Source of the DNA: G963676795 sp963677215 | GTDB taxonomy: Bacteria; Desulfobacterota; Desulfuromonadia; Desulfuromonadales; Geopsychrobacteraceae | Reading direction: 5' to 3' | NCBI GenBank assembly: GCA_963677215.1 | Contig: OY781919.1 | Coordinates: 62,001-126,000 of the forward strand | DNA length: 64,000 nucleotides | Part shown: positions 23,506-31,105 of the stretch, piece by piece | Numbering within the stretch: the stretch's first letter is position 1 | Layout: each line of letters starts with the position of its first letter | Notes under the pieces: model-generated | What the model was told of the DNA's origin: nothing | The model's database searches: none | What the model saw: the letters and a program-made list of their open reading frames with translations, nothing else | Program-made: the position numbers and the translations under genes

Positions 23506-24669
23506 TCAGCCACCTTCTTTGTCACGAACAGCTTGGCGGTCCTCGATAAGACGCAGGAAACCTCGAGCTTCCGCAGCCACTTGAGCACTGTCCGTCAGAT
23601 CCAATACAGACAAAAAGTAATGATAGGCACTGGTCAACAGGCGAGGATTGTGCAGCATAGCCTTACCTGCCCCCAGGTAGGCCCGATCAAGTCCGGCATC
23701 GTTCTGCCGCTCACTGATGAAACATCGAAAGACCCGTAGGGCATCCAGCGGTCGTCCTGCACCAAGAAGATGCTCGCCGATCCTCAGGACATCCTCCGAA
23801 GCAACCGTCCTGCGCTGATCCTTATCGATCGCCAGATAGCATTCCGCAACCGCAGGAATATCTCCAGCGGCGACCCCAGGGCAGAATTGCTTCAGCGTTG
23901 AGGAAATATCTTCCGCCCGGCTCCAACAGCCACGGTTTCCAGAACGCAAGCGGTACCACTGATCCACCGCCACTGCAATGGCCAAACCAGCGAAAAATCC
24001 ACCGATATGTGCTCCGTGTGCGACCCCATCCGCGGCACCAGCAGACAGAAGAAATGGCAGAAGGTTATCGACAATCAGGTAGAAAGCGAGAACCAGGCGG
24101 GCCGGAAGATAAATCAGGAAGAACAGCAGGAAACAACGAACCCGATTGCGGGGGAACCAGAGAAAATAGCAGCCGAGAACACCAAAGATCGCCCCTGAAG
24201 CGCCAACCAACGGAACCTCGGGAGACACGGCAAAAAGAGCGAAGAACAGACAGGCACAGACTCCGCAAAACAGATAGGTCAGCAGGAACCGCCAGCGACC
24301 CAGGCGATTCTCGACATTATCACCAAAGATATAGAGGAACAGCATGTTACCTGCCAGATGGAACAGACCGCCATGCAGAAACAGTGAGCTAAAGATATCT
24401 ACCAAAGAGAACCGACCGGGCTTGAAACCATACTTGTAAACCAGCAGGTCGTAGGCACTAACATGGGACAGGATATCTCTGACGTTTACGCTGCCCTGGA
24501 CACCGAGAGAACGAAGGTAGGCAAGCAGCTCAGGATCCTGCAAATTGACAAGCTGCCTGGTGGCGGGCAGGCTGACCACAAGGTAGACAGTAACGTTGGC
24601 AAGGATCAAGGCCCAGGTCACATAGGGACGAGTGGCGGGATTCGGCGTGTCACTGATCGGAAAGAACAT
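23506..24669 (-). CDS. Rhomboid family intramembrane serine protease with C-terminal helical extension
   Basis: 387 residues from ATG 24667-24669 (AGGAGAAAGGG upstream). The rhomboid core spans residues about 15-240: HGGLFHLAGNMLFLYIFGDN (oxyanion-side N108), catalytic serine S158 in GASGAIFG, and catalytic histidine H221 in AHIGGFFAG. About 140 residues follow that look like TPR-type helical repeats (GEHLLGAGRPLDALRVFRCF, AYLGAGKAMLHNPRLLTSAY). Substrates are unknown. It is convergent with the diguanylate cyclase gene across a 20-base gap with no visible terminator. Confidence 0.9.
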   Translation of the reverse strand: MFFPISDTPNPATRPYVTWALILANVTVYLVVSLPATRQLVNLQDPELLAYLRSLGVQGSVNVRDILSHVSAYDLLVYKYGFKPGRFSLVDIFSSLFLHGGLFHLAGNMLFLYIFGDNVENRLGRWRFLLTYLFCGVCACLFFALFAVSPEVPLVGASGAIFGVLGCYFLWFPRNRVRCFLLFFLIYLPARLVLAFYLIVDNLLPFLLSAGAADGVAHGAHIGGFFAGLAIAVAVDQWYRLRSGNRGCWSRAEDISSTLKQFCPGVAAGDIPAVAECYLAIDKDQRRTVASEDVLRIGEHLLGAGRPLDALRVFRCFISERQNDAGLDRAYLGAGKAMLHNPRLLTSAYHYFLSVLDLTDSAQVAAEARGFLRLIEDRQAVRDKEGG

Positions 24670-24916
24670 CCCTTTCTCCTGATGGACTGATGATACTTCC
24701 ATCCTATTGCTATGCAGCCCGGACAGTCAATTTGTCTTTCCAGTCGATGCTGCTCAGGCGCAGTGCTCAGTCACGCGCCTCTGCAAGACAGACGGTCTGC
24801 TCAATTCACCATCCACGACAGAGAGACATAGCGACAGCGCACGGTTCTTGCTTTCACAGTCAAAAAACCGTTATCTTCGAGCTGAACGATTTTGCCAGAA
24901 CAAGGAGACGCGGCGT

Positions 24917-25573
24917 ATGCGAATGCTCACCATCAGAGGAACCGAAAACAAAGTGCCCCTCGGAAAGATCATGGCCTTGGGGCGCAACTATCTTGACCAC
25001 ATTCGTGAACTAAACAACCCGGTTCCGGACAGTGCAGTCATCTTCTGCAAGCCGCCAACCAGCGTCCTCGGCGAGGGGGAGCAGATCGAGATACCGGCAT
25101 ATTCAAACGACTGTCATCACGAACTGGAACTGGCGCTACTGATCGGCCGCGAGGGGAAAAACATACCGCAGGAGTCCGCTTCTGAATACATCGCCGGCTA
25201 TGCTGTTGCGCTGGATCTGACCCTGCGCGATCTTCAGGACGAGCTTAAAAGCAAGGGACTCCCCTGGGAGCTGGCCAAAGGTTTTGACGGCTCCTGCCCA
25301 CTGTCCGACTTTGTCAGTGCTTCCGCGGTGAAAAATCCGGACAATCTGGCCCTCAGTCTGCACATCAATGGTGAACTCAGGCAACAGGGTAACACCAACC
25401 AGATGATGCGCTCAGTTGCAGCAATCATCTCCGTCGTTTCCAGATATTTTACCTTGCAGCCAGGAGACGTCATCCTCACCGGAACCCCCGCTGGGGTCGG
25501 TCCCCTGCATAGTGGCGATCAACTGGTCGCCAACATTGAACAGGTCGGCACCCTGAAAGTCAGCGTCAAATGA
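24917..25573 (+). CDS. Fumarylacetoacetate hydrolase (FAH) family protein
   Basis: 218 residues from ATG 24917 (CAAGGAG upstream), typical of short FAH-fold acylpyruvate hydrolases; the frame reaches back 70 codons but that part is unlike the family. Metal ligands are visible as E69 and E71 (HHELELALLIG) and D100 (AVALDLT), with KPPTSVLGEGEQIEIPAYS and VILTGTPAGVGPLHSGD as family signatures. Members cleave fumarylpyruvate, acylpyruvates or decarboxylate oxaloacetate; the exact substrate cannot be told. Its stop overlaps the next gene by 4 bases. Confidence 0.88.
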   Translation: MRMLTIRGTENKVPLGKIMALGRNYLDHIRELNNPVPDSAVIFCKPPTSVLGEGEQIEIPAYSNDCHHELELALLIGREGKNIPQESASEYIAGYAVALDLTLRDLQDELKSKGLPWELAKGFDGSCPLSDFVSASAVKNPDNLALSLHINGELRQQGNTNQMMRSVAAIISVVSRYFTLQPGDVILTGTPAGVGPLHSGDQLVANIEQVGTLKVSVK

Positions 25574-26469
25574 AAAAGAGTTTTGCCCTGATAGGACCGG
25601 GCCGCGTCGGCAGCGCAATCTCACGCCATCTCTTTGCTGACGGCTTTCAAATCAAGGCCGTGATCGGCCGGGATATGGAACGTAGCAGGGCTGCCTGCAA
25701 CTTCATCGGCTGTACCGAGGAGCTTGCCACAACGGAGTTCTCCAAGGCGGAACAAGCCCAAATCATTCTGCTGGCGGTACCGGATGACAAGATTACGGAG
25801 GTTGCGGTCAGGCTGGCCGAGTACTGTTCACTCGTCGACAAAATCCTGATTCACTTCAGTGGACTCAAAAGTTCCTCAGCACTCTACCCCAGCGCTATCC
25901 CAACAACACAGGCCCTCTCCCTGCATCCTCTGTTTCCATTCGCCGATGCACAACAGGCCTACAGCAACCTGCTCCACTGCCCCTGCGCCCTGGAGGGAGG
26001 CCATGCGGCTATAGAAATCGGCCGGCAGATAGTCGCCAGTTTTCAGGGGCAACCTTTCGAGATTTCAGCTGCGAACAAGCCGCTTTATCATGCGGCGGCC
26101 AGCATCGCTTCAAATTTTCTGGTCACCCTGTTCAGCCTTTCCAGGGACCTGCTCCGCCGTTGCCAGATTGAAGAAGCTCAGCTGACACCGATACTGATAC
26201 CTCTGATCAAGGCGACTATCACCAACCTGGAGACCTTCCCCCCGGAGCAGGGGCTGACCGGTCCGATCGTCCGAGGAGACCTGGGAACAGTCGAACAACA
26301 CCTTCGGTCCCTCTATGACTGCGCACCGGAAACTCTCGGTATCTACCAGGTTCTAGCCAGGCAAACCCTCAGTCTCGCTGAAAAGTCGGGACGTCTAGAA
26401 GCCCCTCAGGCAAACCAGCTAAGAACTGTCATCGATAACACTGCAACTTCGGCCCCTGACAGTCGGTAA
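25570..26469 (+). CDS. Rossmann-fold DUF2520 protein
   Basis: 299 residues, translationally coupled to the FAH gene (ATGA overlap). The N-terminal NAD(P)-binding fold is FALIGPGRVGSAISRHL (residues 5-21), and the ProC-like QIILLAVPDDKITEVA follows. The family signatures HFSGLKSSSALYP and SLHPLFPFAD (residues about 100-125) and the all-helical C-terminal half match DUF2520, found in many bacteria and usually annotated as a ketopantoate or pyrroline carboxylate reductase-like protein. The reaction is not established. Confidence 0.87.
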   Translation: MKKSFALIGPGRVGSAISRHLFADGFQIKAVIGRDMERSRAACNFIGCTEELATTEFSKAEQAQIILLAVPDDKITEVAVRLAEYCSLVDKILIHFSGLKSSSALYPSAIPTTQALSLHPLFPFADAQQAYSNLLHCPCALEGGHAAIEIGRQIVASFQGQPFEISAANKPLYHAAASIASNFLVTLFSLSRDLLRRCQIEEAQLTPILIPLIKATITNLETFPPEQGLTGPIVRGDLGTVEQHLRSLYDCAPETLGIYQVLARQTLSLAEKSGRLEAPQANQLRTVIDNTATSAPDSR

Positions 26470-26514
26470 ATTATGGATTTTCGATGGTTGCCCTGCCATT
26501 AGCGCGTTATGCAG

Positions 26515-26532
26515 AGCGCGATTTATCGCGCT
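26515..26532. other. Perfect 18-base palindrome after the DUF2520 gene
   Basis: AGCGCGAT (26515-26522) and ATCGCGCT (26525-26532) around TT, 46 bases past the DUF2520 stop. No T-run follows, so it is an incomplete terminator or an operator for the gene downstream. The rest of 26470-26733 is AT-rich and shows no gene. Confidence 0.45.
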
Positions 26533-26733
26533 TGCCCATACAATCAACTGAACTCACGACGTAACCGAAACGACAAACAATAAGCATGATACGCAGATAC
26601 AAGGCTTACAGGCCCACAGATTAAAAATCTTTATCTTTTTATTTTTTTTCGCTAATGTTTAACATCGTCATAGGTTCTAGCTGTTTGTATGGGCCGAAAT
26701 CTGCCATTGCTGCTGCGGAAAGGGATGATAGAT

Positions 26734-28815
26734 ATGCAACGTATCTATCTGAACAATCAATTTTATGACATTGCTCATCTGCCGTCCGAACCAAGCCTGC
26801 TGGTTGAATTACTCAACCTGTGCCATGACGACAACGCTAATTTTGAAAAGTTCACCCAGCTGATCAAGCAGGATGTCGGCTTAACAAGCAAAATTCTTCA
26901 GGTTGCCAATTCTCCCGCTTACCGCCAGTGGAATGACCTTAACGACATTCGCCGCGTTCTGATCGTACTCGGCCTGACCAACGTCCGCCAGATTGTTACA
27001 ACCTGCGCTATCCAGCAGTTTTTTGCCAAATTTACCAAAAACTTTTCCCGCCAGGTCCAGCACATCTGGCTCAGGTCACTGCTCTGCGCAAACCTGGCAG
27101 AACGTTTCGCTAGGCTTGTCGGCTATGAAAAAACGGGGGAAGCCTTTCTGGCCGGCCTGCTGCATCAGGTCGGCATGCTGCTGCTGCTGTTGAATCGCGA
27201 AGCTGACTATCTCCCCCTGCTTGATCGTTATTATCAGAAGACAGATGAGTTTCACAATCTTGAAAGGGAGATGTTCAAGGTCAACCATTGTGAACTCGGA
27301 GCTGCATTACTCGAGACCTGGCAGCTTGATTCATTCATTGCCGACGCCTTGCTCTTTCAACGTTCCCCCGTCTCTGAACTGCACAACGCTCCGCTGCTGC
27401 TTAAGATCCTTTCAGTCACTTCAGCCCTCTCCTCGAGAAACAATGCCCGCGAAAATCAGACCTATCTGGCCAAGGCAGGGGAACTATTTGACCTGTCTGA
27501 AGCATCGACGCTCAATTGTCTCGACGCGGCGGTGGCGACCAGCCAGAAGATGATTTCCGATCTGGGTTTTGCTGGCCGCTTCTATCTCTGCGCTGACGAA
27601 ACAGACAGCTTTTTCGATACTGAAGCGAAAAAAAACAACGATAACCTTGCCCAGCAGGTCAAAAATATTGCGCTCAGCCACGCGGGATTTTCCCATGCGG
27701 TCAATACAGAAAAGGAGTTCGCCTCACTGGCCAGAAGTTGTTTCAGCTCTCTTTTCAACCTCGATAGAATCTGTATTTTCAGGCACAGCCCGGACACGAC
27801 AAAGCTGACTGCGATCAACGACCTCAAACAGAGCAAACTGGATGAAATCTATTTTCTCGACAACGATCCACAGAGCTTGCTCAGCCATGCCTATATGCAG
27901 AGGAAGCAAGTATCCAGCAGCGAGACTCCCGGAACAATAGCCGATCGCCAACTGGCACGGATTCTTGACAGTGATGATCTGCTCCTGCTCCCGCTGCTCA
28001 ACGGAGCTTCCTGCCTGGGAGTTGCCGCCCTTGGCCACCAGCGGACCGATCAGGCCAGACTGGCTGCTTTGCAGCCATTGCTCAGCCTGATCGGCCAGGA
28101 ACTCGCGACAAGCTGGCAGATGATCCAGAAAACGGGGGCGGATAGCCAAACGGAAAGCACCGCCATCAGGGAACTGATCCATGAAATCAGCAATCCACTG
28201 ACAATCATCAACAACTACCTTTACACCCTGGGAGCCCAACTCGATGCATCGAATCAGGCCCAGGAACAGATCAGGACGATTCGTGCCGAGATCGACCGGG
28301 TAGGAGCGATCTTGTTGCGCGCCAAGGACCCGACTCGCTCTATACCGACAAGGATCACGACAGCCAACATCAACAAACTCCTGATCGAGATAGACCAGCT
28401 ATTGAAAAGCTCCCTCTACAAAACAACCGCAATCAGTTCGCAGCTGCAACTTGATCAGTCTGTTCCACCGCTTGCCTGCGATCATGACAAGCTGAAGCAG
28501 ATCATCATCAACCTGCTGAAAAATTCTGTTGAAGCTATGCCCGACGGTGGCAGCATTGAAATCATGACCCGAGACAATGTCTATCAGAATGGCAAACCTT
28601 CGGTGCAGATTTCAATCAAGGATAGCGGACCGGGGATCAGTGAAGAGATCCTTGCCAACCTCTTTTCACCGGTCAACAGTACCAAGGACGGCCATTCCGG
28701 AATTGGACTGACCATCGTCAACAATCTTGTCAAAGAATTGAATGCTGAGATTTTCTGTTATTCCAGCGGGGACCAGGGAACGGAGTTCAGTCTCTATATC
28801 CCCAGAAACTTTTGA
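26734..28815 (+). CDS. HDOD-GAF histidine kinase
   Basis: 693 residues from ATG 26734 (SD AAAGGG); ATG 26725 is too close to that site. The HDOD domain covers about 5-210 (FTQLIKQDVGLTSKILQVAN, RRVLIVLGLTNVRQIV, GLLHQVGMLLLL). A GAF-like domain spans about 310-465. The kinase follows with the H-box ELIHEISNPLTIINNYL (His near 483), N-box INLLKNSVEAMP, G1 DSGPGIS and G2 GHSGIGLTIV. There is no membrane segment, so it is cytoplasmic. HDOD proteins are widespread regulators in delta-proteobacteria. The next gene, 14 bases on, encodes a receiver-linked c-di-GMP enzyme and is the likely target. Confidence 0.9.
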   Translation: MQRIYLNNQFYDIAHLPSEPSLLVELLNLCHDDNANFEKFTQLIKQDVGLTSKILQVANSPAYRQWNDLNDIRRVLIVLGLTNVRQIVTTCAIQQFFAKFTKNFSRQVQHIWLRSLLCANLAERFARLVGYEKTGEAFLAGLLHQVGMLLLLLNREADYLPLLDRYYQKTDEFHNLEREMFKVNHCELGAALLETWQLDSFIADALLFQRSPVSELHNAPLLLKILSVTSALSSRNNARENQTYLAKAGELFDLSEASTLNCLDAAVATSQKMISDLGFAGRFYLCADETDSFFDTEAKKNNDNLAQQVKNIALSHAGFSHAVNTEKEFASLARSCFSSLFNLDRICIFRHSPDTTKLTAINDLKQSKLDEIYFLDNDPQSLLSHAYMQRKQVSSSETPGTIADRQLARILDSDDLLLLPLLNGASCLGVAALGHQRTDQARLAALQPLLSLIGQELATSWQMIQKTGADSQTESTAIRELIHEISNPLTIINNYLYTLGAQLDASNQAQEQIRTIRAEIDRVGAILLRAKDPTRSIPTRITTANINKLLIEIDQLLKSSLYKTTAISSQLQLDQSVPPLACDHDKLKQIIINLLKNSVEAMPDGGSIEIMTRDNVYQNGKPSVQISIKDSGPGISEEILANLFSPVNSTKDGHSGIGLTIVNNLVKELNAEIFCYSSGDQGTEFSLYIPRNF

Positions 28816-28829
28816 GCTGTTATCGGTAA

Positions 28830-31028
28830 ATGACAATGAATATGCCTCATTTTGAAATACTCGCTAGCGACAGGTGTTCCTCAGATGCCACAAGTATCCT
28901 GATCGTCGATGACGACCCCCGTATGGCTCAGAGTATTCAGAATGTTCTGCGTCTGGCCAATCTGACAGCATCCGCGGTCAACTGTGGCCAAGATGCCATT
29001 GCGCAGTTAAAGCAACAGCCATTCGATCTGGTTCTGCTCGACCTCAACATGCCGGACATGGATGGTGCTGAGGTGATCGAGCAGATCGTTCAACTCAACA
29101 TCGATACCAGCATTATCGTTGTCAGCGGCGAATCGGAAATCCAGAAAGCGATTCACGTTCTTAAACTCGGCGCCAAGGACTACGTCCGCAAACCCTACAA
29201 CCCTGACGAGTTGCTGTTCTCCATCAGGAACGTTCTCGAGAAACAGCACCTGGAACGCGAGAACAGCGAAATCTATGCAAAACTGGAAGAATCTGAAGCG
29301 CTGCATAAATTCATTGTTCACAACTCTCCCGACATGCTTTACATGCTCGACCGCAGGGGCGCCTTTTCTTTTGTCAACAAGAATACCGTCCGCATGCTTG
29401 GATATCGTCGTAATGAACTGATTGGCCGGCACTACAGCGAAATCATTTACGCTAAAGATATCGAACGGGCCAAGCTCTTCTTTCACAACGGTGCATTCCT
29501 GCATAGAGCCAGAAGTATGGAGCTACGCCTGATCTGCAAAAACGGCAACCTTCTCCATGTCGACGTACGCGCCCTGCATATCAATAAAAAGAGCAGCGGC
29601 GGCTATCGACTTGGTATCAACAGTACCTCCGGTACGGACTTTATCGGCACCTACGGAGTCGCACGTGACATCACGGACCAGAAAATTTCGGAAGAGATCA
29701 TCAGCTTTCAGAACAATCACGATCTTCTCACCGGCCTGCCGAACCGCAATCTGCTTCAACAGAAAATAAACTCTCTGATCATGCGGTCACACGACCGCCA
29801 GGAAAGATTCGCGGTTCTCTTCTTTGATATCAATCGCTTCAAACTGATCAACGACAGCTACGGGCAGAACGTCGGAGATGACGTTCTGCGCAGCTTTGCC
29901 GAAATGCTCAAGCGCAATATCAGAGAAGGCGATTCGATCGGCCGCCTGGGGGGAGATGAATTCATTCTTGTCCTGCCGGATATCGACCGGACAGAAGATA
30001 CCTACGCTGTCGCCAATAAAATTCTGGCGGAAGCATCTCTTCCCTATCAGCATGAAGACAAGGAAATCCACCTGAACTTAAGTGTCGGCATTGCCCTGTT
30101 TCCCGACCATGGCTCGACCTGGGAGGACCTGATGCGCAACGCCGATACAGCGGTATGCGCTTCAAAACTGAATAATCGCAGCCACTACTGTCTCTACGAT
30201 AGCAACCTGAAGAATCGCAACAGCAACAAGGTCGTTATCGAAAACCTGATCCGCGACGCCCTTAAGAACAACCGCTTCGAAGTCCTCTACCAGCCGCAGA
30301 TCGACCTCGGCTGCAAGCGCATTCACGGTGTCGAGGCTCTGGTCAGGATCAAATCACCGGGAGACAAGCTGGTCCTGCCGGGCAAGTTCATTGAAATTGC
30401 CGAAGAGACTGAACTGATCAACGAAATCGGGGCCGTCGTCCGTGACAGGGTCTGCCGAGATATCAGCTTCTGGCATCAACAGAATATCAGCCTGCGCACT
30501 GCCATCAACGTATCAGCTCACGAATTGGCATCAGATCGTTTCGTTGAAGAACTGTTCAGCAAACTCTGTGAATACAATGTTGATGCGACTGAAATAGAAC
30601 TGGAATTGACTGAAAACGTCATCATTCAGAACATGAAAAAAACCATTTCCAACATCATGACCATGACAGACACTGGCATAAAGATCGCTGTAGACGACTT
30701 CGGCACAGGCTATTCGTCACTGAGCTATCTGGACAGGCTGCCGCTACAGACGCTAAAGCTTGACAAGTCATTCATTCAGAAAATATCAACAGAACGGGGT
30801 GAGAATTCGATTATTCCGGCAGTCATCAATGTAGCAAAAGGCCTGAATCTTGATTTTGTCGCCGAAGGGGTCGAAACCAAAAGCCAACATGAATACCTGC
30901 TGATGCACGTTCCCTGCATTGCTCAGGGCTTTTATTACAGCCGGCCACTGACCAGACAACAGTTAATGGAATTTGTTCAGCGTCACGGCGGCCAGACTGC
31001 TCTCAAACAGCGAAGAAGCTACGCTTGA
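28830..31028 (+). CDS. REC-PAS-GGDEF-EAL c-di-GMP bifunctional regulator
   Basis: 732 residues; three in-frame ATGs (codons 1, 3 and 5) lie at the start and the Shine-Dalgarno is weak, so coupling to the upstream gene is likely. Receiver (about 22-135) with LIVDDDPRMAQ, phosphoacceptor in VLLDLNMPD and the RKPYNP lysine. PAS domain (about 150-285). GGDEF (about 295-455) has an intact GGDEF at about 374. EAL (about 470-725) has EALVR near 500, ELTENVIIQ, DDFGTGYSS and the AEGVET region. Both catalytic motifs look functional, so net activity cannot be predicted. Confidence 0.92.
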   Translation: MTMNMPHFEILASDRCSSDATSILIVDDDPRMAQSIQNVLRLANLTASAVNCGQDAIAQLKQQPFDLVLLDLNMPDMDGAEVIEQIVQLNIDTSIIVVSGESEIQKAIHVLKLGAKDYVRKPYNPDELLFSIRNVLEKQHLERENSEIYAKLEESEALHKFIVHNSPDMLYMLDRRGAFSFVNKNTVRMLGYRRNELIGRHYSEIIYAKDIERAKLFFHNGAFLHRARSMELRLICKNGNLLHVDVRALHINKKSSGGYRLGINSTSGTDFIGTYGVARDITDQKISEEIISFQNNHDLLTGLPNRNLLQQKINSLIMRSHDRQERFAVLFFDINRFKLINDSYGQNVGDDVLRSFAEMLKRNIREGDSIGRLGGDEFILVLPDIDRTEDTYAVANKILAEASLPYQHEDKEIHLNLSVGIALFPDHGSTWEDLMRNADTAVCASKLNNRSHYCLYDSNLKNRNSNKVVIENLIRDALKNNRFEVLYQPQIDLGCKRIHGVEALVRIKSPGDKLVLPGKFIEIAEETELINEIGAVVRDRVCRDISFWHQQNISLRTAINVSAHELASDRFVEELFSKLCEYNVDATEIELELTENVIIQNMKKTISNIMTMTDTGIKIAVDDFGTGYSSLSYLDRLPLQTLKLDKSFIQKISTERGENSIIPAVINVAKGLNLDFVAEGVETKSQHEYLLMHVPCIAQGFYYSRPLTRQQLMEFVQRHGGQTALKQRRSYA

Positions 31029-31047
31029 CTTTGGCTTGAGGAAAAAC

Positions 31048-31095
31048 ATTGCAACAAAAAAAGCGCCCGCGATGGGGCGCTTTTTTTGTTGCAAT
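31048..31095. terminator. Bidirectional terminator, EAL gene / ppdK
   Basis: Long inverted repeat: ATTGCAAC, seven A and GCGCCC mirrored by GGGCGC, seven T and GTTGCAAT. It sits 20 bases after the EAL gene and 11 bases past the ppdK stop. Confidence 0.93.
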
Positions 31096-31105
31096 TGATC
31101 GTGAA

